Source: Bartonella ancashensis (GTDB lineage: Bacteria; Pseudomonadota; Alphaproteobacteria; Rhizobiales; Rhizobiaceae). From it: a stretch of 64,000 nt of DNA. Location: assembly GCF_001281405.1 (NCBI RefSeq), contig NZ_CP010401.1:520001-584000 (forward strand). The letters run 5' to 3'. A model generated the notes under the pieces. It ran no database searches, was not told the DNA's origin, and saw nothing but the letters and a program-made list of their open reading frames with translations. A program made the translations under genes and the position numbers. Position 1 is the first letter of the stretch. Each line of letters starts with the position of its first letter. This document shows positions 32,568-43,141 of this stretch, one piece after another.

Positions 32568-33203
32568 GATCTCTTGAACCTTTCTATTGCTTTAATAAAA
32601 AATGCCTACACTTAAAATTTTGTAGAGATTTATGTTTTTTTAAAACAAATATGGTGCAAATTGTGGCAAAGGCAAAACACCCTTATATTTACTAGCGCGA
32701 AGACACCCTTATTCTTGTAGTTTTTGAATATCTTTAAAGTTATGTTTTTTACTACGGTATAATATTCTTATTGCAATATTTTTCTATTAAAATTGACAAA
32801 AATTTTGTACAAAATATAGACAAAATATGTCTCTATTTACCCATGAGGGAGGTTTTGAGGGATTTTTAACCTTGTTGAAACCGTCATGGATAGCATTTGC
32901 CATTATAAATGAAAAAATAGTGATTCTAAAATGTAAGATTTGTTTCAATGAAAAACTAATATTCAGGTTAGGGAAGAGTCAAATTAAAAGACAAAAGAAT
33001 ATTTAGAAATATAGTTTTTTATCATCAATACGAGTTAACAAAGTGGTGATCGGTTTTAATTGTGGAAAGTACCTCAAACGATCTTTGAGAACTTTGTTCA
33101 ATGAGCCACTTGTACTTCAGGGGAGGCATTATCCAAAATTTTACATAAAATGCAATACAAACCGATTTCATGTTTTTATCGTATAACGAGAAATGAAGAC
33201 AAC
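32568..33203. other. Intergenic region between batR and the copper chaperone gene
   Basis: 636 bp. It contains the batR promoter and, pointing away from batR on the plus strand, a promoter-like element with an embedded palindrome (32793-32820), with no gene behind it. No coding remnant of pckA, the usual divergent neighbour, was recognised in the remaining 380 bp. Confidence 0.5.
32793..32820 (+). promoter_or_regulatory. Promoter-like element with palindrome, no downstream gene
   Basis: TTGACA (32793-32798), 16-bp spacer, TATAGA (32815-32820). The spacer is almost filled by the perfect 14-bp palindrome ATTTTGTACAAAAT (32802-32815). The arrangement looks like a promoter with an operator. The plus strand downstream has no ORF of note up to the next gene, which is on the other strand. 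Confidence 0.35.
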
Positions 33204-33725
33204 TTAATGATGATGGTGAGATTCAGAAGATGGTGCTTCTTTCATAATATCTGCTACAGTGAAGTCAATATCTACAACACCTGCTTTTTCAAAAACCAGT
33301 CTTGCGTGAATTTTATCACCTCTTTTAAATGGTTGTGAAAGACCCATAAACATAACATGGTTTCCACCACGCTTCAGTTTAGTTTCGCCATAGCCTGGAA
33401 TTTCAATACCATGAGTGAGCTTTTCCATTTGCACAATGTCATTATTCGCTGACAAGGAGTGAATCTCTGTTGTTTGCACCCCATCTGTTTCAATAGAGAT
33501 AAGCCAGTCAGGAGTTGGACCATGGTTAATTATGTGAAAATAACCACTGTTTGTTCTTGCATTCTTGAGTGTTTCGCGTGTCCAAGGTCGAATAATTTCT
33601 ATATCACCAATATTGTACTTATTGGCATTGACGGGTGAAGCAATAAGAGCAAAAATAAATGCATAAAAAGCACAAATAATAACATTCCTGCTAGCAAATT
33701 TTGTGTGAGGAGCATATGTAAGCAT
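33204..33725 (-). CDS. Periplasmic copper chaperone PCu(A)C
   Basis: 173 aa secreted protein. A signal peptide (IICAFYAFIFALIASPVNA) precedes the cupredoxin-like domain. Copper ligands follow the H-M-H-M pattern: the His in TEIHSLS, the Met in IVQMEKL, and GGNHVMFMGL. The C-terminus ends in a run of four histidines that could bind metal too. In other bacteria PCu(A)C passes Cu(I) to the CuA site of cytochrome oxidase. It stands alone, with long non-coding DNA on both sides. Confidence 0.88.
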   Translation of the reverse strand: MLTYAPHTKFASRNVIICAFYAFIFALIASPVNANKYNIGDIEIIRPWTRETLKNARTNSGYFHIINHGPTPDWLISIETDGVQTTEIHSLSANNDIVQMEKLTHGIEIPGYGETKLKRGGNHVMFMGLSQPFKRGDKIHARLVFEKAGVVDIDFTVADIMKEAPSSESHHHH

Positions 33726-34409
33726 AACGCTCTCCGTAGGAAACTAGAATTACAATTTTTCTTACTTTCGGTGTTAAGTGAATTTCACAAAGAAAAGTTC
33801 CTAATTACATAGGCATAAAGAGAAAGTGTAATTCAAATAATACAATATAAAGACAATCCAAAAATTAAAGTAATTTTTTACATGTATCTTCGATGACAGA
33901 GATGAATATATACAAGTATACGTATAAGTAAAGGAAAAGTTCTATTCGATATTTTTAAATGTTTTTAATTATATAAAAAATTATTTTAGCTATTAAACAC
34001 TGTTCGGAATTTATGTATAATTGATATTTTATATGTAAAAATAGTTTTTGAAGAAATTTTTCTGAATTATGGCGCATAATTTTGGGAAAGAAGACACCAA
34101 GAGGGCGTAAATAATAATTTATTAATTTTCTCAATATTGATGATATTGCCTATGTTAAATATTAATGTTTATGGTGTTTATTAGAGACATGATTCCTTAA
34201 AGTTAATGCATGTTTAAAAAAATATTTTAGGAAAATTTCTCCCTTGTAGGGATAAGAAGCTGCTCTTATATACCAGGTAACAGCAATTTATTATGATTTT
34301 TGAGTTATTTCGTCTGAAATTGGGTTACAGACTATGAATGTGAATAAGGAGCTGTTTTAAGAAAATGCTTAGTAACGGTTTGAACAGCTTGCTGAATGGA
34401 GATTAAAAT
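33726..34409. other. Long AT-rich region upstream of dnaK
   Basis: 684 bp between the divergent copper chaperone gene and dnaK, containing a heat-shock-like promoter at 34243-34271. No ORF, tRNA or CIRCE element was seen. The dnaK leader would be about 130 nt long if the promoter is right. Confidence 0.5.
34243..34271 (+). promoter_or_regulatory. Probable RpoH-type promoter of dnaK
   Basis: CCCTTGTA with CTTG at 34243-34246, then 18 bp, then CTTATAT (34265-34271). This fits the alphaproteobacterial RpoH consensus (CTTG plus CYTATNT-like -10). It lies about 140 bp ahead of the dnaK ATG. Confidence 0.45.
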
Positions 34410-36296
34410 ATGGTGAAAGTAATAGGGATCGATTTGGGGACAACTAACTCTTGTGTTTCTGTCATGGATGGTAAGAGTGCGAAGGTTATTGAGAATTCAG
34501 AAGGGGCACGGACGACGCCTTCCGTTGTTGCATTCACTGATAGTGATGAGCGGCTTGTAGGCCAACCTGCTAAACGTCAGGCTGTTACCAATCCTGAAGG
34601 AACTGTTTTTGCGGTTAAACGCTTGATTGGGCGTCGCTTTGATGATCCTATGGTTGAGAAAGATAAAACTCTAGTACCTTATAAGATTGTCAAAGGTGAT
34701 AATGGTGATGCATGGGTTGAAGAGGCTGGCAAAAAATATTCCCCATCACAAATTTCAGCTATGATTTTGCAAAAGATGAAAGAAACCGCAGAGTCTTATC
34801 TTGGTGAGAAAGTAGAGCAGGCGGTCATTACTGTTCCTGCTTATTTCAATGATGCACAACGTCAAGCAACTAAGGATGCTGGTAAAATCGCTGGCCTTGA
34901 GGTGTTGCGGATCATCAATGAACCTACAGCTGCTGCCTTAGCGTATGGTCTGGATAAGAAGGATGGAAAAACAATAGCTGTTTACGACCTTGGTGGTGGC
35001 ACGTTTGATATTTCTGTACTTGAAATTGGAGATGGTGTTTTTGAGGTTAAATCGACCAATGGGGATACATTCCTCGGTGGTGAAGACTTTGATATGCGTT
35101 TGGTAAGTTATTTTGCGGACGAATTTAAGAAGGAACAAGGAATTGATCTAAAAAATGATAAATTAGCTTTACAGCGTTTGAAAGAAGCAGCAGAAAAAGC
35201 AAAAATTGAGCTTTCTTCTTCGCAGCAAACCGAAGTTAATTTGCCGTTCATTACTGCTGATCAATCTGGTCCTAAGCATTTAACCATGAAGTTAACTCGG
35301 GCGAAATTTGAAGCTCTCGTTGAAGATTTAGTGCAACGTACTATTGAACCTTGTAAGGCTGCATTAAAAGATGCGGGATTAAGTGCTAACGAGATTGATG
35401 AGGTTGTTCTGGTCGGTGGTATGACTCGTATGCCCAAAATTCAGGACGTAGTGAAAAAGTTCTTTGGTAAAGATCCTCATAAAGGTGTTAACCCTGATGA
35501 AGTTGTAGCTATGGGTGCTGCCATTCAAGGAGGGGTTTTGCAGGGTGATGTGAAGGATGTGTTGCTTCTGGACGTTACACCTTTGTCTTTAGGTATTGAG
35601 ACATTGGGTGGAGTGTTTACACGTTTGATTGAACGGAATACCACTATTCCAACGAAGAAGTCGCAAACTTTTTCAACAGCGGATGATAATCAGAGTGCAG
35701 TTACTATTCGTGTTTTCCAAGGTGAGCGCGAAATGGCCAGTGACAATAAATTATTAGCCCAATTTGATCTTGTTGGCATTCCACCTGCACCGCGTGGTAT
35801 GCCTCAGATTGAAGTTACATTTGATATTGATGCGAATGGTATCGTAAATGTTTCGGCTAAAGATAAGGGTACAGGTAAGGAACATCAGATTCGTATTCAA
35901 GCGTCAGGTGGTCTAAGCGATGCTGATATTGAGAATATGGTGAAGGATGCAGAAGCGCATGCGGCTGAGGACAAGAAACGTCGCGAGGGTGTAGAAGTTA
36001 AGAATCAGGCGGAATCCCTTATACATTCAACGGAAAAATCGCTGACTGAATATGGCGATAAGGTATCGACGGATGACAAAAGTCAGATTGAAACAGCAAT
36101 AGCTGATTTGAAAACTGCGCTTGGAGGGGATGATACTGAAGAAGTAAAAACAAAGATGCAAAAATTAGCAGAAGTTAGCATGAAGCTTGGACAGGCTATG
36201 TACGAAGCGTCGAATGCGTCTGCAGAGACTACTGCTAGTGATAGCGAGAATGTTGTTGATGCTGATTTTGAAGAAGTTAATGACAAAAAGAAGTAG
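34410..36296 (+). CDS. dnaK: Chaperone DnaK (Hsp70)
   Basis: ATP-driven chaperone working with DnaJ and GrpE. 628 aa. Actin-like ATPase: [65 protein letters not shown] and [12 protein letters not shown]. The interdomain linker is [16 protein letters not shown]. The substrate domain and the acidic C-terminal tail ([14 protein letters not shown]) are complete. GGAGA lies 8 bp ahead of the ATG. A terminator-like hairpin follows, then dnaJ. Confidence 0.98.
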   Translation: MVKVIGIDLGTTNSCVSVMDGKSAKVIENSEGARTTPSVVAFTDSDERLVGQPAKRQAVTNPEGTVFAVKRLIGRRFDDPMVEKDKTLVPYKIVKGDNGDAWVEEAGKKYSPSQISAMILQKMKETAESYLGEKVEQAVITVPAYFNDAQRQATKDAGKIAGLEVLRIINEPTAAALAYGLDKKDGKTIAVYDLGGGTFDISVLEIGDGVFEVKSTNGDTFLGGEDFDMRLVSYFADEFKKEQGIDLKNDKLALQRLKEAAEKAKIELSSSQQTEVNLPFITADQSGPKHLTMKLTRAKFEALVEDLVQRTIEPCKAALKDAGLSANEIDEVVLVGGMTRMPKIQDVVKKFFGKDPHKGVNPDEVVAMGAAIQGGVLQGDVKDVLLLDVTPLSLGIETLGGVFTRLIERNTTIPTKKSQTFSTADDNQSAVTIRVFQGEREMASDNKLLAQFDLVGIPPAPRGMPQIEVTFDIDANGIVNVSAKDKGTGKEHQIRIQASGGLSDADIENMVKDAEAHAAEDKKRREGVEVKNQAESLIHSTEKSLTEYGDKVSTDDKSQIETAIADLKTALGGDDTEEVKTKMQKLAEVSMKLGQAMYEASNASAETTASDSENVVDADFEEVNDKKK

Positions 36297-36324
36297 TTGA
36301 AGTTAGTGCATTGATAGGCTGATA

Positions 36325-36357
36325 AACCCAGTCTGTGGAATATAGGGCTGGGTTTTA
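36325..36357 (+). terminator. Hairpin between dnaK and dnaJ
   Basis: AACCCAG (36325-36331) pairs with CTGGGTT (36348-36354) across a 16-nt loop and is followed by TTATT. A weak or partial intrinsic terminator, which could lower dnaJ expression relative to dnaK. Confidence 0.5.
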
Positions 36358-36454
36358 TTCTGAGGGGTAGTTGTTATTCTGGTATTGACACAACATAGGT
36401 CGAAAACGGCTGCTATCTTAGAATGGATAACGGAGAATTTATCAGGAATACATG

Positions 36455-37600
36455 ATGAAAATTGATTATTATGAAGCTCTTGGTGTAACGCGTGACTGTG
36501 ATGATAAAAAGCTGAAATCTGCTTTTCGCAAGCTTGCAATGCAATATCATCCTGATCGTAATCCAGGGGACAAAGAAGCGGAACGAAAATTTAAAGAAAT
36601 CGGTGAAGCCTACGAAATTTTAAAAGATCCTCAAAAGCGGGCTGCTTATGATAGATTTGGTCATGCAGCTTTTGATAATAACAACCGTGGAGGAACAGGT
36701 CCGTTTAGTGGTGGCTTTTCTACAAGCGGTGGTTTTTCAGATATTTTTGAGGATTTTTTTGGCGATATAATGGGTGGTGGGCGCCGTAGGCGCAGTGACG
36801 GTCATGAACGTGGTGCAGATTTAAGCTACAATATGGAAGTGACATTGGAGGAAGCATTTGCAGGGAAGACTGCCCAAATTAATATTCCAAGTTCTGTTAT
36901 GTGCAGTGTTTGTGAGGGTTCGGGGACCAAAAAAGGTTCTAAACCACAGGCATGTGGAATGTGTCACGGGGCAGGACGTGTGCGTGCTTCACAAGGATTT
37001 TTTTCCATTGAGCAGACATGTCCCAAATGTCATGGCCGTGGTGAAATAATTACAGACCCATGTTTAAAATGTCATGGTACAAGACGTGTGGAAGAAAATC
37101 GTTCATTACGTGTTAATATTCCAGCGGGGATTGAAGATGGAACTCGTGTTCGCCTTTCCGGTGAAGGTGATGCTGGTATTCATGGTGGTTCTTCCGGTGA
37201 TCTTTATATTTTTCTTTCCATTAAGCCACACGAATTTTTCCAACGAGAAGGAGCGGATCTTCATTGTAGTGTTCCTATTTCAATGACAACAGCTGCCTTA
37301 GGAGGGGAATTTGAAGTCATTGATCTTGAAGGAGTTAAAGCACGAGTTAAAGTTCCGGAGGGGACGCAAAACGGTCGTCAATTCCGCCTTAAAGGTAAGG
37401 GAATGCCCTTATTGCGTCAACAAGTGAGGGGCGATCTTTATATTCACATTACAATTGAGACACCACAAAAATTGACATCGGAACAACGTGAGCTTTTACA
37501 GAAATTTGATCAACTTTCAAATCATGAAAATTCACCACAATCCTACGGGTTTTTTTCACGCATGAGAGAATTTTTCGACAATATTTCTGGCCATAATTAG
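36455..37600 (+). CDS. dnaJ: Co-chaperone DnaJ (Hsp40)
   Basis: Delivers substrates to DnaK and stimulates its ATPase. 381 aa. J domain with YHPDRNPGD (HPD motif), a Gly/Phe-rich segment ([19 protein letters not shown]), four zinc-binding repeats ([32 protein letters not shown]) and the C-terminal substrate domain. Two ATGs are adjacent; the second (36455) is 7 bp from AGGA and gives [10 protein letters not shown], so I prefer it. Confidence 0.97.
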   Translation: MKIDYYEALGVTRDCDDKKLKSAFRKLAMQYHPDRNPGDKEAERKFKEIGEAYEILKDPQKRAAYDRFGHAAFDNNNRGGTGPFSGGFSTSGGFSDIFEDFFGDIMGGGRRRRSDGHERGADLSYNMEVTLEEAFAGKTAQINIPSSVMCSVCEGSGTKKGSKPQACGMCHGAGRVRASQGFFSIEQTCPKCHGRGEIITDPCLKCHGTRRVEENRSLRVNIPAGIEDGTRVRLSGEGDAGIHGGSSGDLYIFLSIKPHEFFQREGADLHCSVPISMTTAALGGEFEVIDLEGVKARVKVPEGTQNGRQFRLKGKGMPLLRQQVRGDLYIHITIETPQKLTSEQRELLQKFDQLSNHENSPQSYGFFSRMREFFDNISGHN

Positions 37601-38079
37601 TTTTCTGTATGTGCAGATAGGGGATGATTGTAAAAAACAGAGTAATTTTTTAGAAAATGATGCATTAATGAGATCTGGGAGGTAAAGGTTTTTAAGAGAT
37701 TGTTAAGAAATCTCCTAAAATGCAGAAGATATGGATATAGTTTATAATTTCATGGAGCTTTTGGCATAGATGACAAAAGCGGAGTGCCATGAAGGTCTAT
37801 TTATAATAGGTGTATCAATTAACTTAAATTATGCAATTATGAAGAATTTGTCTCATAATACTTTATTGAATGTTTCGTAACAGTGCGTTTATCGGCGATT
37901 GTTACATGTAAATGAAGTAATGTTATTTAGCTACTGTTGAAGTAAGAGGGGTATATTATTTTTTTATTTAACAGAGATTTTGGGCATATTTTAAAATAAA
38001 CAAAGATTATTCTAGAATTTTCTTTTACTTTTTCTAAATTTCGTTAAGAGAGGGTAAAGATGGTTAGGAGATTCTTTTG
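37601..38079. other. Intergenic region between dnaJ and argB
   Basis: About 480 bp of AT-rich DNA without an ORF. A short hairpin (GAGATT ... AATCTC near 37698-37716) is the only structure noticed. engB (yihA), which precedes argB in many Rhizobiales, is not present. Confidence 0.5.
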
Positions 38080-38985
38080 ATGGATAACATTGCGGATGTT
38101 AATGGAGATGTTTTGGAAAAACAAGCAGCATTTTTATCATCTGCTTTACCTTATATGCAGAAGTATGAAAATAAGACGGTTGTTGTAAAATATGGTGGAC
38201 ACGCTATGGGTGACCCTGCTTTGGGTCAGGCATTTGCGCGTGATATTGCTTTATTAAAACAGTCGGGTGTTAATCCCATTGTTGTGCATGGCGGAGGTCC
38301 ACAAATTGCTAAGATTCTTAAAAAAATGGGCATTGAATCGCGGTTTGAAAATGGATTACGCGTGACGGATGAAAGAATCATTGAAGTTGTTGAAATGGTA
38401 TTAGCAGGTTCAATTAATAAGGAAATTGTTGCTCTTATCAATGCTGAAGGAGAATGGGCGATTGGCCTTTGTGGGAAAGATGGCAATATGGTTTTTGCTG
38501 AAAAGGCTCATAAGACTGCGATTGATCCTAATTCACATATTGAACGTGTTTTAGATTTAGGGTTTGTAGGTGAACCTGTTGAAATTGATAGAACATTGCT
38601 GGATCTTTTGGCTTGTTCTGCAATGATTCCAGTCATCGCTCCTATTGCTCCAGGTCGTGATGGTAAGACCTACAATATTAATGCTGATGTTTTTTCTGGA
38701 GCGATTGCTGGAGCTTTAGAGGCTAAGCGTCTTTTGTTTTTAACAGATGTTCCTGGTGTTTTGGATAAAGAGGGTAGGATTTTGAAGGAATTAACAATTA
38801 CTGAGGCTAAAAATCTCATTAGAGATGGAACAATTTCAGGTGGTATGATTCCAAAAGTTGAAACATGCATTAGAGCTATTCAAAATGGCGTAGAAGGTGT
38901 GGTTATCTTGAATGGTAAAACTCCTCATTCTGTTTTGCTTGAGTTATTCACTGAGCACGGAGCTGGAACACTCATTGTTTCATGA
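38080..38985 (+). CDS. argB: N-acetylglutamate kinase
   Basis: Phosphorylates N-acetyl-L-glutamate, the second step of arginine synthesis. 301 aa amino acid kinase fold: [23 protein letters not shown], the ligand loop [42 protein letters not shown] and LTDVPGVLD. Start at ATG 38080 with AGGAG 9 bp upstream. No other arginine gene is in the window. Bartonella species are thought to lack a full pathway, so this may be a lone retained gene; that is an inference. Confidence 0.95.
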   Translation: MDNIADVNGDVLEKQAAFLSSALPYMQKYENKTVVVKYGGHAMGDPALGQAFARDIALLKQSGVNPIVVHGGGPQIAKILKKMGIESRFENGLRVTDERIIEVVEMVLAGSINKEIVALINAEGEWAIGLCGKDGNMVFAEKAHKTAIDPNSHIERVLDLGFVGEPVEIDRTLLDLLACSAMIPVIAPIAPGRDGKTYNINADVFSGAIAGALEAKRLLFLTDVPGVLDKEGRILKELTITEAKNLIRDGTISGGMIPKVETCIRAIQNGVEGVVILNGKTPHSVLLELFTEHGAGTLIVS

Positions 38986-39019
38986 AATGTGTGAGGCAAA
39001 TTTGAAATGGGGTTTTTTC

Positions 39020-39931
39020 ATGATTCAAACAAAGAGATTTCGATTTCCTTTATTGAGTAAGCAGGAGTTAGCGTTATTTTTTGTAACAATGCTTTGGGGA
39101 GTTACATTTTTAATTGTTCATATTGCGGTACGCTACAGTGGTCCTCTTTTTTTTGTGGGATTTCGTTTCGTTCTTGCAGCATGTGTAGTGGGATTAATAT
39201 TTTTGCGATCGATGAAAAATTTCACTATTCATGAAATTTTTGCTGGTCTAAGTGTCGGTCTGGCAATGTTCCTTGGTTATGTTTTGCAAACAGCAGGGCT
39301 GCAGAGTATTGTCAGTAGCCAGTCGGCTTTTATTACGGCGCTTTATGTACCGATGGTTCCTATATTGCAGTGGATCTTTTTGAAAAGGCTCCCTCGTCTA
39401 ACGACTTGGATTGGTGTTGTTTTTGCCTTTGTTGGGCTTATGTTCGTTTCTGGACAGGGGATAGAAGGTATTAGCTTTTCAGTAGGAGAAATTCTCACTA
39501 TTTTAGGAGCTTTAGCAATAGCCGGAGAGATTATTTTGATAGGATTTTTTGCTGGAAAAGTCGATAGCCGGCGTGTTACAGTTTTGCAGTTATTTTTTGG
39601 AGGAATGTTCTCATTTTTTTGTATGCCTGTTGTGGGTGAATCTATACCTGAGTTTTCATGGGTATGGTTAAGTTCTGGTATGGGATTGGCAATGATGAGT
39701 GCTGTGATTCAGTTGACAATGAATTGGGCACAAAAGTCTATTTCACCTACACGAGCAACATTGATTTACGCAGGAGAACCTGTGTGGGCTGGTATCGTTG
39801 GGCGCCTAGCAGGAGAGCGTTTATCTATGTTGGCTTTATTGGGGGGAGGATTTATTTTAATTGGAATTATAATATCTGAGTTACAACCTTCGCAGTGGCG
39901 CAAAAAGGATAAAGTAATTTCTGAAAATTAG
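39020..39931 (+). CDS. EamA/DMT-family transporter
   Basis: About 303 aa with ten predicted hydrophobic segments in two EamA repeats (MLWGVTFLIVHIAVRYSGPLFFVGFRFVLAA; NWAQKSISPTRATLIYAGEPVWAGIVG). This is a drug/metabolite exporter-type carrier; substrate unknown. The frame is open back into argB, but the ATG at 39020 with GGGG 8-11 bp upstream gives MIQTKRFRFP and is the better start; an ATG at 38987 is an alternative. Confidence 0.85.
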   Translation: MIQTKRFRFPLLSKQELALFFVTMLWGVTFLIVHIAVRYSGPLFFVGFRFVLAACVVGLIFLRSMKNFTIHEIFAGLSVGLAMFLGYVLQTAGLQSIVSSQSAFITALYVPMVPILQWIFLKRLPRLTTWIGVVFAFVGLMFVSGQGIEGISFSVGEILTILGALAIAGEIILIGFFAGKVDSRRVTVLQLFFGGMFSFFCMPVVGESIPEFSWVWLSSGMGLAMMSAVIQLTMNWAQKSISPTRATLIYAGEPVWAGIVGRLAGERLSMLALLGGGFILIGIIISELQPSQWRKKDKVISEN

Positions 39932-40339
39932 ATAATTTTTTATGAATTTATTATTTGAGAAAAGTTAGTTGGTTGCAGTCACGCAATATCGACGTAAAAT
40001 AGAGAGATTTTGATGGACGTTGCATGCTTAATTTTTAGTTGATGATTGTTACCCTACGATGTTGTTGGATGGTACGAGTATGCAATTACTTTTAGTCTTT
40101 TTAAAATGGAAGAGATTAGAAGTATCAATCAAGGTAATTTTTGTAATGAGGTTTTTTCTCACGATTGAGCGTAAAAATTACAGTATGTAAATACTGAAAA
40201 AGTAAGAGATAAAAAAATTACGCTCTTTTTTGATGATTTTTTAAATTCAAGATTATTGAGTTTCTTTACGAAAATTCTCAAAGGTAAATACATAATTGGT
40301 CTTTGCGTTTTGTATTATTCTTTGCTACATCGCTTATCT
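39932..40339. other. Intergenic region upstream of lepA
   Basis: About 400 bp. It contains a nested stem-loop followed by T6 (40167-40231), described separately. The lepA frame is open up to a TTG at 40256, but the first 28 codons from there do not resemble LepA. Confidence 0.5.
40167..40231 (+). ncRNA. Nested hairpin ending in T6, possible small RNA or leader terminator
   Basis: GAGCGTAA (40167-40174) pairs with TTACGCTC (40218-40225), which is followed by six T. Inside is a second perfect hairpin, CAGTAT-GTAA-ATACTG (40181-40196). The layout looks like the 3' end of a small RNA or an attenuator ahead of lepA. No family assignment. Confidence 0.35.
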
Positions 40340-42145
40340 ATGATAATAAATCGTAGTTATATTCGCAATTTCTCCATTGTAGCTCATATTGATCACGGAA
40401 AGTCAACTTTGGCTGACCGCTTGATTCAAATAACAGGAGGTCTCGATACGCGTGAGATGAGGGATCAGGTCCTTGATTCTATGGATATTGAGCGCGAACG
40501 TGGAATCACCATAAAGGCACAAACAGTGCGTTTGCGCTATGAGGCGAGAGATGGTGAAATATATATATTAAATCTCATAGATACGCCTGGTCATGTTGAT
40601 TTTGCTTACGAGGTATCGCGCTCATTGGCTGCTTGTGAGGGTTCATTATTGGTGGTAGATGCAAGCCAAGGGGTAGAGGCACAAACATTAGCAAATGTGT
40701 ATCAAGCCATTGATAATAACCACGAGTTGATTGTTGTGCTCAACAAGATTGATCTTGCTGCGGCGGAGCCTGAGCGTGTCAAAAAGCAAATTGAGGACGT
40801 CATCGGTATTGACACCTCTGAGGCTGTGGAAATCTCTGCAAAAACGGGCTTGGGTATTGTAGATGTTTTAGAAGCAATTGTTACGAAATTGCCTCCTCCA
40901 CATATTGGTGAGGTTGAAAAGCCTTTAAAGGCGATGCTTATTGATAGTTGGTACGATACTTACCTTGGTGTGATAGTTCTCGTTCGAGTAATAGATGGCG
41001 TATTAAAAAAAGGCCAAACTATTCGCATGATGGATACGGGGGCGAAGTATCCGGTTGAACGAGTTGGGGTATTCACCCCAAAAATGCTTCAAGTTGATGA
41101 ATTGGGGCCAGGAGAGATAGGTTTTATAACGGCTTCCATTAAGGAAGTAGCTGATACACGTGTTGGAGATACTCTGACTGAAGAACGCCATCCTTGTGAG
41201 GATGCTTTACCTGGTTTTAAACCTGCTCAGCCAGTTGTTTTTTGCGGCCTTTTTCCAGTTGATGTAGCTCAATTTGAAGATTTACGTGTAGCTATGGGAA
41301 AGTTGCGTTTAAATGATGCGAGTTTTTCTTTTGAGATGGAAACATCTGCGGCTTTAGGTTTTGGTTTTCGTTGCGGTTTCTTAGGGCTTCTTCATCTCGA
41401 AATTATTCAAGAGCGATTAGGGCGTGAATTTAATCTTGATTTAGTTGCAACAGCTCCTTCCGTTATTTATCGTATTAATATGAATGATGGCTCTGTTAAA
41501 GAATTGCATAATCCAGCAGATATGCCTGATGTCGTCAAAATTATCTCTATAGAGGAGCCGTGGATTCGGGCAACAATTATGACTCCAGATGATTATCTTG
41601 GGTCAATTCTAGAATTGTGCCAGGAGCGTCGTGGTTTGCAAATTGGCTTGAGCTATGTTGGAACACGCGCTATGGTGACGTATGATTTACCCTTGAATGA
41701 GGTTGTATTCGATTTTTATGATCGTTTAAAATCTATTTCAAAAGGGTATGCTTCTTTCGACTACCAAATGACAGATTATTCTGAAGGTGATTTGGTAAAA
41801 ATGTCTATTTTGGTGAATGGGGAATCAATTGATGCACTATCAATGCTTGTGCATCGCAGTATAGCAGAGAAGCGTGGACGCTCTATGTGTGAAAAATTGA
41901 AAGATCTTATTCCACAACATATGTTTCAAATTCCAATTCAAGCTGCAATTGGTGGTAAAATCATTGCTCGTGAGACGATTCGCGCATTACGAAAAGATGT
42001 AACTGCAAAATGTTATGGTGGTGACGTTACCCGTAAGCGCAAACTTTTGGAAAAGCAAAAAGAAGGAAAGAAACGTATGCGTCAGTTCGGAAGGGTGGAG
42101 ATTCCTCAATCAGCTTTCATTGAAGCTTTAAAAATGGGTGATTAA
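40340..42145 (+). CDS. lepA: Elongation factor 4 (LepA)
   Basis: Ribosome-bound GTPase affecting initiation and back-translocation. 601 aa from the ATG at 40340, giving [21 protein letters not shown] motifs: AHIDHGKST, the switch region [23 protein letters not shown]-terminal LepA block: [24 protein letters not shown]. Start chosen to match the family; the ribosome-binding site is weak. Confidence 0.97.
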   Translation: MIINRSYIRNFSIVAHIDHGKSTLADRLIQITGGLDTREMRDQVLDSMDIERERGITIKAQTVRLRYEARDGEIYILNLIDTPGHVDFAYEVSRSLAACEGSLLVVDASQGVEAQTLANVYQAIDNNHELIVVLNKIDLAAAEPERVKKQIEDVIGIDTSEAVEISAKTGLGIVDVLEAIVTKLPPPHIGEVEKPLKAMLIDSWYDTYLGVIVLVRVIDGVLKKGQTIRMMDTGAKYPVERVGVFTPKMLQVDELGPGEIGFITASIKEVADTRVGDTLTEERHPCEDALPGFKPAQPVVFCGLFPVDVAQFEDLRVAMGKLRLNDASFSFEMETSAALGFGFRCGFLGLLHLEIIQERLGREFNLDLVATAPSVIYRINMNDGSVKELHNPADMPDVVKIISIEEPWIRATIMTPDDYLGSILELCQERRGLQIGLSYVGTRAMVTYDLPLNEVVFDFYDRLKSISKGYASFDYQMTDYSEGDLVKMSILVNGESIDALSMLVHRSIAEKRGRSMCEKLKDLIPQHMFQIPIQAAIGGKIIARETIRALRKDVTAKCYGGDVTRKRKLLEKQKEGKKRMRQFGRVEIPQSAFIEALKMGD

Positions 42146-42153
42146 TTGGAAAT

Positions 42154-42176
42154 AAAACCTTCAAAATGGAGGTTTT
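42154..42176. terminator. Bidirectional terminator between lepA and dapD
   Basis: AAAACCTTC (42154-42162), loop AAAAT, GGAGGTTTT (42168-42176): nine pairs with one G-U. A and T runs at the ends serve both strands. It overlaps the first base of the dapD stop codon on the minus strand. Confidence 0.6.
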
Positions 42177-43024
42177 CAATCGCGCAAAAGATCATTGATA
42201 GATGTTTTTTCTCGTGTTTTTTGATCAACCCGTTTAACGATAACGGCGCAATAGAGGTTAGGTCCTGCTTCACCATTTTGCAACGGTTTTCCTAGTAAAG
42301 AACCTGAAATGACAACTGAGTAAGCTGGTACTTCACCCATAAAAATTTCACCTGTTGTACGGTCAATGATCTTTGTGGATTTCCCGATGAAAACTCCCAT
42401 TCCCAAGACTGCGCCCTCGCGGATAATACAACCTTCAACAACTTCAGAACGTGCACCAATAAAACAGTTATCCTCAATGATTGTTGGATTTTCTTGTAGT
42501 GGTTCCAAAACACCACCGATGCCAACACCACCAGATAAATGAACGTTTTTACCAATTTGTGCGCAAGAACCCACAGTAGTCCATGTATCAACCAAAGTTC
42601 CTTCACCGACATGAGCTCCAAGATTGACAAAGGATGGCATGAGTATGACATTGGGTGCAATGTAGGCGGAATGACGCACAATGGCTCCAGGAACTGAACG
42701 AAAACAAGCCTGTTCGAAGTCATTTTCTTTCCAACCAGAGAATTTTGAAGGTATCTTATCCCACCAATATGATTCATTCATGCCGCCAGAAATGGTACGC
42801 ATAGGGTTAAGCCGAAAGGACAAAAGCACAGCTTTCTTTAACCATTGGTGAGTTTTCCACTGACCATTTTCTTGGCGTTCTGCTACACGAATTTTACCAT
42901 TGTCGAGAAGGTTTAGGGTATGCTCAACACTATCGCGGACTTCTCCTTTTGTTTTTGTGTTAAGGGAATTACGATCAATAAATGCTTTTTCAATAATTTC
43001 TTGAAGCTGTATTAAGTTAGTCAT
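42176..43024 (-). CDS. dapD: Tetrahydrodipicolinate N-succinyltransferase
   Basis: Transfers succinyl from succinyl-CoA to tetrahydrodipicolinate in the lysine/diaminopimelate pathway. 282 aa, left-handed beta-helix protein built of hexapeptide repeats ([26 protein letters not shown], then [16 protein letters not shown]). The ATG at 43024 ([15 protein letters not shown]) matches the family; a frame seven codons longer exists but is less likely. Divergent from the LOG-family gene across 117 bp that contain a palindrome. Confidence 0.95.
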   Translation of the reverse strand: MTNLIQLQEIIEKAFIDRNSLNTKTKGEVRDSVEHTLNLLDNGKIRVAERQENGQWKTHQWLKKAVLLSFRLNPMRTISGGMNESYWWDKIPSKFSGWKENDFEQACFRSVPGAIVRHSAYIAPNVILMPSFVNLGAHVGEGTLVDTWTTVGSCAQIGKNVHLSGGVGIGGVLEPLQENPTIIEDNCFIGARSEVVEGCIIREGAVLGMGVFIGKSTKIIDRTTGEIFMGEVPAYSVVISGSLLGKPLQNGEAGPNLYCAVIVKRVDQKTREKTSINDLLRD

Positions 43025-43073
43025 TGTCGAAGTTCCATTGAGCAAGTTGAAAGTAATGAGCCCTTGGTCATTT

Positions 43074-43089
43074 TACGGTTTATACCGTA
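43074..43089. promoter_or_regulatory. Inverted repeat between dapD and the LOG gene
   Basis: TACGGT (43074-43079), four bases, ACCGTA (43084-43089). The symmetrical site lies in the short divergent promoter region, so it could be an operator for one or both genes. No known regulator is matched. Confidence 0.3.
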
Positions 43090-43141
43090 TGTAGTCAATA
43101 ATGGTGTGCGATAAATATATTATGGGGATCATAGAGATAAT

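Noticed and set aside
27495..34409. Search for CIRCE operators before hrcA, grpE and dnaK
   Set aside because: No TTAGCACTC-N9-GAGTGCTAA-like repeat was found.
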